Origin: CAZCYE01 sp964502775
GTDB lineage: Bacteria; Actinomycetota; Acidimicrobiia; IMCC26256; PALSA-555
Assembly (NCBI GenBank): GCA_964502775.1
Contig: CAZCYE010000035.1
Location: 1 to 16,227 of the forward strand
DNA: 16,227 nt
Direction of reading: 5' to 3'
A model generated the notes under the pieces. That model made no database searches. It was not told the DNA's origin and worked only from the letters and a program-made list of their open reading frames with translations. Shown here piece by piece: positions 7,111-13,561 of the stretch. The position numbers and the translations under genes were made by a program. Each line of letters begins with the position of its first letter. Within the stretch, counting starts at the first letter, position 1.

Positions 7111-7341
7111 ATGGAAGTGCGCATCGGTGTGATCCACACGCCGAAGGAGATCACCATCGAAGTCGACGGTGATCCCGACGACGTGGCCAAAGCCGTCGAC
7201 CTCGCGCTCGGGCACGACGACCAGGTGCTCTGGCTCATGGATGTGAAGGGTCGCCGGGTGGGCGTCCCGGGCGCACGCGTCGCGTACGTCGAGATCGAGA
7301 CCGACATCGACGCCAAGCGGGTGGGATTCGGCCCGTCCTAA
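7111..7341 (+). CDS. DUF3107 family protein
   Basis: A 76-residue protein beginning MEVRIGVIHTPKEITIE and ending IDAKRVGFGPS. It matches DUF3107, a small family found in actinobacteria (mycobacterial relative Rv3208A/TB9.4, from memory) with no established function. It appears fully cytoplasmic, has no cysteine, and alternates hydrophobic and charged residues as an alpha/beta fold would. It follows mrp by 24 nt on the same strand but has its own TACATT -10 with a 6-nt gap to the ATG. The 94 nt after it hold only the start region of the next gene. Confidence 0.85.
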   Translation: MEVRIGVIHTPKEITIEVDGDPDDVAKAVDLALGHDDQVLWLMDVKGRRVGVPGARVAYVEIETDIDAKRVGFGPS

Positions 7342-7423
7342 CCTTGGTCGCCCGGGGCCTGGTGGTCATGCCCTCGCTCACTCGGGTGCACAACCGGCCT
7401 GTTCGCATGATCGAGAGCACCGG

Positions 7424-7429
7424 TACGCT
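7424..7429 (+). promoter_or_regulatory. -10 element TACGCT for the sensor kinase gene
   Basis: TACGCT ends 6 nt before the GTG at 7436. A weak -35 candidate, TTCGCA (7402-7407), lies 16 nt upstream of it. It supports GTG 7436 as a leaderless start. Confidence 0.5.
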
Positions 7430-7435
7430 CGGACA

Positions 7436-8962
7436 GTGACCGTGGGCCTCGCTGCGCTCGCGCACGCCAATGCCGGTCTCGAAGGCTCGGCGCTGCGCCA
7501 TGTCCAGCGATTGGTCGAATCGTGGCAACCGCTCGCCGACTTGTCGTTCTCCGACCTGTTGCTCCTTGCTCCCGTCGTGGGCTCCGACGGCCGGCAATTC
7601 GTGGTGCTCGCCCACGTGCGGCCGGTGACCGGACCCACGCTGTATGCCGGCGACCTGGTCGGCATGACCGTCTCCGCGCGGGCACGACCCCTGGTGGCCA
7701 GATCCTGGGCCGAGCACGAGATCGTGGGCGGGGACGTCGACGCGCTCGCCGGTCCGGGGCAGGCCCGGATCGAGTGCATCCCGCTGATGCTGGATGGACG
7801 CCCTATTGCGGTCGTCAGCAGGGAATCGAGCACGCCGCCGGGCCGGCGGGAGGGTGAGCTCGAGCGGGCCTACCAGGAGACCTTCGAGCGGCTCGCCCGC
7901 ATGATGCTGGAGGGCACGTTCCCGTTCGATCGCGAGGAGATCGAGGCCGGTGAGGTGTCGGACGTGCCGCGGGTCACCGACGGGGTGATCCTGCTCGACG
8001 AGCTCCTCCGGATTCGGTTCACCAGTCCCAATGCCAACAGCTCACTGCACCGGCTGGGTGTGCACGCCTCCACGCAGGGTCGTTCGCTCGACGACATCGG
8101 GTTGCGCCAGACCGCGGCCAGTGAGGCGTTCCGGCGCCACGTGCCGGTGACCGAGGAGGTCGATCGGTCCGACACCTCGATGCTCGTTCACGCGGTGCCA
8201 CTGATGGAGCACGGCCGCCCAACGGGCGCGGTGATCCTGGTGCGCGACGTGACCGATCTTCGGCGCCGGGATCGAATCCTGGTATCGAAGGACGCCACGA
8301 TCCGCGAGATCCACCATCGGGTCAAGAACAACCTCCAGACGATCGCCGCGCTCCTCCGCCTGCAGAGCCGCCGGCTGGGGTCGGCCGAGGCCCAGGCGGC
8401 GATCGAGGAATCGGAGCGTCGGATCCGCTCGATTGCCATCGTCCACGAGACGTTGGCCCGCCATGTCACCGACACGGTGTCCTTCGACGAGATCATCGGA
8501 CCGCTGGTCCGGGTCGTGGAGGAGACGGTGTCCACACCCGAGCTCCGGTTGCGCTTCCAGGTCGAGGGCAACGCGGGCGAGGTTCCCGGTGACGTGGCGA
8601 CACCGCTGGCCGTGGTGCTCAACGAGCTGATGCAGAACGCCGTCGACCACGCCTTCGCGGCGCCGGGGTTCGCCGGCGGCGAGGGCTGTGTGCTCCTGCG
8701 GCTGAAGCGATCCGCCGACGAGCTCGAGATCGACGTGGTGGATGACGGCGTCGGGCTGCCGCCGAGGTTCTCGCTCGAGCGCTCCGGCGGTCTCGGGCTC
8801 TCGATCGTGCAGACCCTCGTGACCAGTGAGCTCGGTGGGTCGATCGAGATGTACGACGATCATGGCGCCCGCGTGCACCTGCGCATCCCCCTCGCGAGCG
8901 ATGTCGAGAAGGACGTCGAGAAGGGGGAGGACGCCCGGACTGGTGATGGGGCCGGGGTCTAG
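7436..8962 (+). CDS. pdtaS: PdtaS-like soluble sensor histidine kinase (HisKA_2)
   Basis: A 508-residue kinase without membrane segments. Residues 1-150 resemble the GAF-like N-terminal domain of PdtaS, and 165-275 a PAS-like domain. The dimerisation domain carries the HisKA_2 motif REIHHRVKNNLQTIAALLRLQ with H293/H294 as phosphoacceptor candidates. The HATPase domain shows the N box NELMQNAVDHAF, the G box DDGVGLPP and SGGLGLSIVQTL. In mycobacteria PdtaS works with the antiterminator-type response regulator PdtaR, which binds RNA through an ANTAR domain; no such regulator is in this window. The C-terminal tail has a small DVEKDVEKG repeat. The whiB1-like gene next door converges on it, as expected from the mycobacterial gene order. 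Confidence 0.9.
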   Translation: MTVGLAALAHANAGLEGSALRHVQRLVESWQPLADLSFSDLLLLAPVVGSDGRQFVVLAHVRPVTGPTLYAGDLVGMTVSARARPLVARSWAEHEIVGGDVDALAGPGQARIECIPLMLDGRPIAVVSRESSTPPGRREGELERAYQETFERLARMMLEGTFPFDREEIEAGEVSDVPRVTDGVILLDELLRIRFTSPNANSSLHRLGVHASTQGRSLDDIGLRQTAASEAFRRHVPVTEEVDRSDTSMLVHAVPLMEHGRPTGAVILVRDVTDLRRRDRILVSKDATIREIHHRVKNNLQTIAALLRLQSRRLGSAEAQAAIEESERRIRSIAIVHETLARHVTDTVSFDEIIGPLVRVVEETVSTPELRLRFQVEGNAGEVPGDVATPLAVVLNELMQNAVDHAFAAPGFAGGEGCVLLRLKRSADELEIDVVDDGVGLPPRFSLERSGGLGLSIVQTLVTSELGGSIEMYDDHGARVHLRIPLASDVEKDVEKGEDARTGDGAGV

Positions 8963-8983
8963 ACGCGAGCGTTCCGGCGCGTC
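8962..8983. terminator. possible bidirectional hairpin between pdtaS-like and whiB genes
   Basis: GACGCG (8962-8967) pairs with CGCGTC (8978-8983) across a 10-nt loop and spans both stop codons of the converging genes. No T tract follows, so function is uncertain. Confidence 0.3.
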
Positions 8984-9272
8984 AGAACACGAGGCGTTGG
9001 CTGGTCAGCCACGACTTGCGGAGCTTGCGGCGCTCCTCTTCGGTCGTGCCACCCCAGATGCCGGCCTCCTGGTTGGTGGCCAGCGCGAAGTCGAGGCATT
9101 CGTCGCTCACCTGGCACGCCGTGCAGATCCGACGCGCGGTCGCGATCTGCTCGAGTGCTGTCCCCGTGGTGCCGATCGGGAAGAAGACGTCGGGATCGGA
9201 GTCGCGGCACGCCGACCGGTCTCGCCACGCGTCGACATCCCAGTCGTGCGTCCGGATCCACGTCAGCGCCAC
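8982..9272 (-). CDS. whiB1: WhiB family Fe-S regulator, WhiB1/WblE-like
   Basis: A 96-residue Wbl protein. The four cluster ligands are C22, C50, C53 and C59 (ACRDSDPDVFFP, then CTACQVSDEC), followed by the GIWGG turn (71-75) and a basic tail TEEERRKLRKSW. Wbl proteins hold an O2- and NO-sensitive [4Fe-4S] cluster and act with the primary sigma factor. Length, the DVFFPIG stretch and the neighbouring PdtaS-like kinase favour the WhiB1/WblE branch, which is essential in mycobacteria. The GTG at 9272 has a strong GAAGGAG site 7 nt upstream, and a classical promoter lies about 100 nt further up, so this gene has a real leader, unlike most neighbours. Confidence 0.93.
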   Translation of the reverse strand: MALTWIRTHDWDVDAWRDRSACRDSDPDVFFPIGTTGTALEQIATARRICTACQVSDECLDFALATNQEAGIWGGTTEEERRKLRKSWLTSQRLVF

Positions 9273-9279
9273 GGCCCTA

Positions 9280-9286
9280 CTCCTTC
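9280..9286 (-). promoter_or_regulatory. strong ribosome binding site GAAGGAG for whiB1
   Basis: GAAGGAG on the minus strand with 7 nt to the GTG at 9272. It decides the start and is the best Shine-Dalgarno site in the window. Confidence 0.7.
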
Positions 9287-9377
9287 GTGCCCGGTCGGCT
9301 CCGGCGCAACCGCGGTATCTCGAGTGGCGCAGGGTCGCCGATGTTGCTTCCTCGGGCGATCCCCTCGAGGAGTTGGC

Positions 9378-9406
9378 AGCCTATGCGGCACCTTGCGGCG
9401 TGACAA
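9378..9406 (-). promoter_or_regulatory. sigma70-type promoter for whiB1: TTGTCA-17-TAGGCT
   Basis: On the minus strand a -35 TTGTCA (9401-9406) and a -10 TAGGCT (9378-9383) are separated by exactly 17 nt. Transcription would begin near 9371, giving a leader of about 100 nt before the GTG at 9272. It is the only promoter in the window with both boxes close to consensus. Confidence 0.65.
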
Positions 9407-9435
9407 GGGGTCGCCGTTGGCGGATCGGCCGCCCA

Positions 9436-9441
9436 TAGCAT
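9436..9441 (+). promoter_or_regulatory. -10 element TAGCAT for the GDPD gene
   Basis: TAGCAT ends 7 nt before the GTG at 9449 and supports it as a leaderless start. It shares the 176-nt divergent gap with the whiB1 promoter. Confidence 0.5.
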
Positions 9442-9448
9442 CGGGGCT

Positions 9449-10165
9449 GTGCCCGTGCCCCAGGTGCTCGCCCACCGGGGAGCGAACCGCCGAGCACCCG
9501 AGAACACCCTCGAGGCCTTCAGGATCGCGTTGGCGCTCGGTGCTGACGGGGTGGAGCTCGACGTGCATGCCAGCGCCGACGGCGTCCTGATGGTCCACCA
9601 CGCGGCCACCGTGCGAGACCTGGGTGCCATGGGGGAGCACCCGTTCGCGGCCATCCGGTCGGCTCGACCCGACGTTCCCACCCTTACCGAGGTGCTCGAC
9701 CTGTGCACCGGCGCGCTCCTCAACATCGAGATCAAGTCGCTCTCGGCATCGCCGGCCACGGGGGAGCGTGTGGCGTCGTTGGTGGTGGAGCTCCTCACGA
9801 CGCGCGGCGCCATCGACCGCGTCGTGGTCTCGTCATTCGACGTCAATGCCGTCGATCGCGTGCGCGCCCTCGACGCGCGGCTCCCCACCGCAGTGTTGAC
9901 CCCGTGGGGCTCCAACCCCGTCGTCGCACTCGCGGGGGTCGCCGATCGCGGCCATGGGGCGCTCCACCCCCACGCGGCTTCGGTATGGGCGGCAGACCCG
10001 GATCAGGTGATGAGCGACGCGCGGCGTCTCGGTATCGCACTCCGTCCGTGGACGGTCAACGACGCGAACGAGATCGCCGACTTTGCGTCGATGGGGGTTG
10101 ACGCGATCCTGACCGATGTTCCAGAGCTGGCGCTCGCAACGCTCGGGCGCGGCGGTTCGGGTTGA
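9449..10165 (+). CDS. glycerophosphodiester phosphodiesterase family protein
   Basis: A 238-residue GDPD-type TIM barrel without a signal peptide, so probably cytoplasmic. It would hydrolyse glycerophosphodiesters to glycerol 3-phosphate and an alcohol. Visible residues are H9 and R10 in LAHRGANRRAPENT, metal ligands E37 and D39 in GVELDVH, the second catalytic histidine H50/H51 in MVHHAATV, E94 and K96 in NIEIK, and a late LRPWTVND. In most relatives the second histidine is followed by aspartate (HHD); here that place is alanine (A52). The main metal and catalytic residues remain, so activity is likely. The last 110 nt overlap the 3' end of the lipid kinase gene on the other strand. Confidence 0.9.
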   Translation: MPVPQVLAHRGANRRAPENTLEAFRIALALGADGVELDVHASADGVLMVHHAATVRDLGAMGEHPFAAIRSARPDVPTLTEVLDLCTGALLNIEIKSLSASPATGERVASLVVELLTTRGAIDRVVVSSFDVNAVDRVRALDARLPTAVLTPWGSNPVVALAGVADRGHGALHPHAASVWAADPDQVMSDARRLGIALRPWTVNDANEIADFASMGVDAILTDVPELALATLGRGGSG

Positions 10166-11090
10166 CGGGAAACACCAACGCCAGGGCATCGGGCTCGTAC
10201 CGCACCTCGAGCCCGTCCGTCTCGCCCAGGTAGTCGCCGTCCACCTGCCACTCGAATGGCTCGTCGTGCGCCACGAACTGCAAGGTCTCGAGGTCGGCGA
10301 GCTGTACGACGCTGCGCGACTGGTCGTCGAGGCGATGCCCACCCGCCATCGCGGAGAGCGCTGCCGGACCCAGCGCGCCCACCCGGAGCTGGAGGAACAG
10401 CGTGAGGCTCAGCGCTCGGTCGAGGCCGGCGTTGCGGGTGACGATCAGCGGCCGGGGGCCGAAGTACGTGTAGGGCGTCTGGTTGGAGACGATGGCATAC
10501 GAGCCGTCACCGATCACATCGTCGTTGCGGTGGTCATGGATCACTCGGAACAGCGCTCGGCGGCGATCGATTCCACGTATGAACGTGGTCACCGCGGTCA
10601 CCGCGAACATCGGATGCGCGACCCAGCGCTTGAGTCGCTGGTGACGCTCGACCCGGGAGATCACCCTCGCATCGAAGCCCACGCCGAGATGGAACAGGAA
10701 GGGACGCCCGTTCGCGGTACCCACACCGATCCGCTTGATCGAGCGCTCGGCGAGCGAGGCGGTCAGCTGCGCGGTGGCGGTCCCGATCCGGTTCGACACG
10801 CCGATGCTGCGCGCGAAGACGTTGGTGGAGCCACCGGGCAGCGCCGCCAGCGCGGCCCTCGTGCCCATGATGCCCGTGGCCGCCTCGTTGAGGGTGCCGT
10901 CACCCGCGGCCACGACGACCGCTTCGGCGCCGGTCCCCGCCGCGTCCCGAGCCAGCTCCACGGCGTGGCCGCGGGCCTCGGTGTGGGCCACCTCGACCTC
11001 GTGGTGCTGCGAGAGGCTTCGCTCGATCTCGCGGGCGCGCCGCCTGGTCATCGACGACGCCCGGGGGTTGATGATCAGCAGCACGTGCAC
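10056..11090 (-). CDS. diacylglycerol kinase-like lipid kinase
   Basis: A 344-residue member of the DAGK/LCB5/YegS family. The N-terminus is VHVLLIINPRASS, the nucleotide-binding motif is AAGDGTLNEAATG (61-73), and LPGGSTNVFARSIG (84-97) is the second signature; typical DgkB/YegS proteins have GGDGTxNE and GTGND. The C-terminal beta domain includes FHLGVGFDARV and WQVDGDYLG. It would phosphorylate a lipid hydroxyl at the inner membrane face; diacylglycerol is plausible, but the substrate is not fixed. The GTG at 11090 is chosen over ATG 11111 because TATCCT ends 8 nt before it and the family starts there. About the last 35 residues, beyond FPVNPN, are basic and serine-rich, lie antisense to the GDPD gene and are probably not part of the fold. 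Confidence 0.9.
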   Translation of the reverse strand: MHVLLIINPRASSMTRRRAREIERSLSQHHEVEVAHTEARGHAVELARDAAGTGAEAVVVAAGDGTLNEAATGIMGTRAALAALPGGSTNVFARSIGVSNRIGTATAQLTASLAERSIKRIGVGTANGRPFLFHLGVGFDARVISRVERHQRLKRWVAHPMFAVTAVTTFIRGIDRRRALFRVIHDHRNDDVIGDGSYAIVSNQTPYTYFGPRPLIVTRNAGLDRALSLTLFLQLRVGALGPAALSAMAGGHRLDDQSRSVVQLADLETLQFVAHDEPFEWQVDGDYLGETDGLEVRYEPDALALVFPVNPNRRARALRAPALEHRSGSRQPPSTQSRRSRSRR

Positions 11091-11098
11091 GGCGGGGC

Positions 11099-11104
11099 AG
11101 GATA
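11099..11104 (-). promoter_or_regulatory. -10 element TATCCT for the lipid kinase gene
   Basis: TATCCT on the minus strand ends 8 nt before the GTG at 11090. On the plus strand the same bases supply AGGA (11099-11102), a short ribosome binding site 7 nt before the glycosylase ATG at 11110, so the element may serve both genes in different ways. Confidence 0.5.
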
Positions 11105-11109
11105 CGCCC

Positions 11110-11826
11110 ATGGCCCGGGGTGAGTCGCTGGCGAAGCTCGGCGATTCGATCGTGACGTGCCGGGCCTGCCCCCGTCTGGTGCAGTGGCGGGAGCAGGTGG
11201 CGCGGGACAAGCGCGCGGCATTCCGCGACCAGGAGTACTGGGCCCGGCCGGTGCCCGGCTTCGGCGACCCTCGCGCCTCGCTCCTCGTGCTGGGGCTCGC
11301 CCCGGCTGCCCACGGCGGCAACCGGACCGGTCGGGTGTTCACGGGTGACCGGTCGGGCGACTGGTTGTTCGCCGCCCTGTACCGCGCCGGCTATGCCAAC
11401 CAGCCCACGTCCACCGGCCCGGCGGATGGGCTCGCGCTGCACGGTGCCTACGTCGCGGCGGCGGTCCGCTGCGCGCCACCGCAGAATCGCCCGAGCCCGA
11501 CCGAGCGCGATCGCTGCCGTCCGTTCCTCGTGCGCGAGCTCGAGCTCCTCGACGGCGTCGGGGTGATCGTCGCGCTCGGTGGCTTCGCGTACGAGGCGCT
11601 GTGGCGGACGCTGGCGGAGCAGGGGGTCGCATTGCCACGCCCCCGACCGCGGTTCGCCCACGGTCTCGAGGTGCCGACGCCGCGGGCGACCGTGGTGTGC
11701 TCGTATCACCCGAGCCAGCAGAACACCTTCACGGGCCGGCTCACCGAAACGATGTTGGACGACATCTTCCGGCGCGCGCGTGCCCTCACCGGTGGGCGAC
11801 TCACACGAGCGCGAGCACCTCGGTGA
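11110..11826 (+). CDS. family 5 uracil-DNA glycosylase (UdgB type)
   Basis: A 238-residue Fe-S uracil-DNA glycosylase that starts base excision repair at uracil and other deaminated bases. Motif GLAPAAHGGNRTGRVFTGD (62-80) marks family 5, which lacks the active-site aspartate/asparagine of other UDGs. Four cysteines suit a [4Fe-4S] cluster: C17 and C20 (CRACPRL), C121 (AAVRCAPP) and C136. The late motif is CSYHPSQQNTFTGRLT (H200). The frame is open far upstream to 10735, but homology begins just after the ATG at 11110, which has AGGA 7 nt before it. The last 26 nt overlap the end of the converging exporter gene. Confidence 0.93.
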   Translation: MARGESLAKLGDSIVTCRACPRLVQWREQVARDKRAAFRDQEYWARPVPGFGDPRASLLVLGLAPAAHGGNRTGRVFTGDRSGDWLFAALYRAGYANQPTSTGPADGLALHGAYVAAAVRCAPPQNRPSPTERDRCRPFLVRELELLDGVGVIVALGGFAYEALWRTLAEQGVALPRPRPRFAHGLEVPTPRATVVCSYHPSQQNTFTGRLTETMLDDIFRRARALTGGRLTRARAPR

Positions 11827-12625
11827 CGGCGTAGACGATCGCGACCGCACCGAGCACCACGGCCACGAGGAGCCGGAGCGTGCGCTCGGCGATACCGATC
11901 GTGATGCGCGCGCCCAGCTGTGCGCCAGGAACAATGCCCGCAGCGAGCGGCAAGGCGTAGGCCCACTCGATGTGGCCGAGCGCGGCGTGGCTGATCGTGC
12001 CCGGCACTGCGAGGATGCCCACGCACGCGAGCGACGTGGCCAACGCCACCTTGAGGGGCATCCGGAGCCATCCCGTGAACAAGGGCACCATCAGGACCCC
12101 ACCGCCCACACCGAGCAGCCCGCTGAGCCCACCCGCCAGGAGCCCGGTGACCGCCAGCCGGCCGGGCGGGAGCGGCACCCCATCCATCGTGTCGGGCGCG
12201 TTAGGTGTTCGCACCACGGTCTCGGCGTCGGTCTCGGCCACGACGGGGGCCGGCACGCTCGCCGAGCGAGCGATGCGGACGGCCGTGAACGCGAGGATGG
12301 CCGCGATCGCGATGGTCAGCACGCGTGCATCGGGGATGGCGTTGGCCGCGAAGGCGCCTCCCACCGACGTGGCGATCCCGCAGCCTCCCGTCCATGCGAC
12401 CGCGCGTCCGACGATCAGTCCTTCACGCCGATAGCGCAGGCTCCCACTGAGCGCGCCCGGGATGATCGACGGGAGTGTGGAACCCACCGCGATCCGAGGC
12501 GATGCCCCCAGCGCTCGCAGCACCGGGTTGGACACGATCGCGCCCCCGATGCCGAACATGCCCGACAGCACCCCGGTGCCCACGCCCGCCACCATCGTCA
12601 GGATGATTTGCCACCACTCGGGCAC
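11801..12625 (-). CDS. TauE/SafE (TSUP) family membrane permease
   Basis: A 274-residue integral membrane protein with about eight hydrophobic segments. It shows the two-fold internal repeat of the family: GVGTGVLSGMFGIGGAIVSNP near the N-terminus and GLLAGGLSGLLGVGGGVLMVP after a polar central loop (about 130-165, rich in P, T and D). Relatives carry sulfite, sulfonates or other organic anions, but the substrate cannot be assigned here. Sulfur transport would fit the cysteine desulfurase elsewhere in the window, though this is weak. The GTG at 12625 (VPEWWQIILT) follows TAGCCT with an 8-nt gap. The frame is open to 12931, antisense to the DapA-like gene, and that extension is rejected. Confidence 0.9.
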   Translation of the reverse strand: MPEWWQIILTMVAGVGTGVLSGMFGIGGAIVSNPVLRALGASPRIAVGSTLPSIIPGALSGSLRYRREGLIVGRAVAWTGGCGIATSVGGAFAANAIPDARVLTIAIAAILAFTAVRIARSASVPAPVVAETDAETVVRTPNAPDTMDGVPLPPGRLAVTGLLAGGLSGLLGVGGGVLMVPLFTGWLRMPLKVALATSLACVGILAVPGTISHAALGHIEWAYALPLAAGIVPGAQLGARITIGIAERTLRLLVAVVLGAVAIVYAVTEVLALV

Positions 12626-12633
12626 GACGTCGG

Positions 12634-12643
12634 AGGCTAGCCT
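12634..12643. promoter_or_regulatory. palindromic shared -10 AGGCTAGCCT for two divergent genes
   Basis: The perfect 10-bp palindrome reads TAGCCT on both strands (12638-12643 plus, 12634-12639 minus). It ends 7 nt before the GTG at 12651 on one side and 8 nt before the GTG at 12625 on the other. The start codons are only 25 nt apart, so both -10 boxes physically overlap and both transcripts would be leaderless. Confidence 0.6.
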
Positions 12644-12650
12644 TCGCAGC

Positions 12651-13550
12651 GTGAGGAGTTCGGTGGTGTTGCGCGGCATGTACGTGCCGTTGATCACGCC
12701 GTACGCGTCCGACGGCTCTGTCGCCCTGGAATCGGTCGCACGTCTCGCGGCCGAATGCCTCGACGCCGGCGCGGCGGGGATCGTCGCCCTCGGAACCACC
12801 GGCGAGGCGCCAATGCTCGACGACGCCGAGCAGCAGGCGGTGGTCGACGCGTGCGCCCCCGTGTGCTCCGAGCGGGGTGCGCACCTGGTGATCGGCGCCG
12901 GTACCGCGTCTACGAGCGCGACGATCGGCAAGGTCCGTGCGCTCGCGGATCGACCCGAGGTGACCGCGGTGCTGTGCGTGGTGCCGTACTACGTGCGCCC
13001 GAGCCAGGACGGCATCGTCGCTCACTTCGAGGCCGTCGCCGCCGCGAGCCCTGCTCCTGTCGTCGTCTACAACATCCCGGCGCGCACTGGCAGGCTGCTC
13101 GAGCCGGACGGCCTGCTCCGACTCGCCGCGCTCGATGGGATCGTGGGCGTCAAGCAGGCGACGGGGACGCTCGACGAGGGAACGCTCCGGGTTGTCGCCG
13201 AGGCCCCCCCCGGGTTCTCGGTGCTCGGGGGCGATGACTCGTTCCTGTTCCCCCTCACCCTGCTCGGAGGTGCGGGAGCAATCGCCGCCGGCGCGCACGT
13301 CTGCACCCGGCGGTTCGTGGAGATGATCGAGTGTGGGCTCGCAGCCAAGGTGGAGGAGGGCCGCGCCCACCACGATGCGCTGCTCCCCGTCGTCCGGGCG
13401 TGCTTCGCCGAGCCCAACCCGTCGGTGTTCAAGGCGGTGCTGCACGCCCAGGGCCGTATCCCCACGCCCGATGTGCGGCTCCCGTTGGTCAACGCATCGC
13501 CCCAATCATTGCAGCGTGCGCTCGACGCCATCTCAGAGGCGGGCGGCTAG
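12651..13550 (+). CDS. dapA: dihydrodipicolinate synthase family (DapA-like) lyase/synthase
   Basis: A 299-residue class I aldolase-type TIM barrel. Key residues match DapA: the GTTGEAP motif (48-54; T49 and T50), Y114 in VPYYVRP, Y140 and R145 in YNIPARTG, and the Schiff-base lysine K168 in GVKQATG. DapA condenses pyruvate with aspartate semialdehyde on the route to lysine and diaminopimelate. The match is good, but the wider family holds N-acetylneuraminate lyase and sugar-acid aldolases, and no lysine genes are near. The GTG at 12651 is chosen by the TAGCCT element 7 nt upstream; the frame is open back to 12462, antisense to the exporter, and that part is rejected. An ATG at 12678 is the next possible start and would drop nine residues. 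Confidence 0.85.
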   Translation: MRSSVVLRGMYVPLITPYASDGSVALESVARLAAECLDAGAAGIVALGTTGEAPMLDDAEQQAVVDACAPVCSERGAHLVIGAGTASTSATIGKVRALADRPEVTAVLCVVPYYVRPSQDGIVAHFEAVAAASPAPVVVYNIPARTGRLLEPDGLLRLAALDGIVGVKQATGTLDEGTLRVVAEAPPGFSVLGGDDSFLFPLTLLGGAGAIAAGAHVCTRRFVEMIECGLAAKVEEGRAHHDALLPVVRACFAEPNPSVFKAVLHAQGRIPTPDVRLPLVNASPQSLQRALDAISEAGG

Positions 13551-13561
13551 ACCGACGCTTC

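Noticed and set aside
10735..11109. N-terminal extension of the uracil-DNA glycosylase
   Set aside because: These 125 codons lie antisense to the lipid kinase gene and have no similarity to the family, which begins just after ATG 11110.
12626..12931. N-terminal extension of the TSUP exporter
   Set aside because: The open frame continues upstream but lies antisense to the DapA-like gene and contains no membrane segment; the leaderless GTG at 12625 explains the start.
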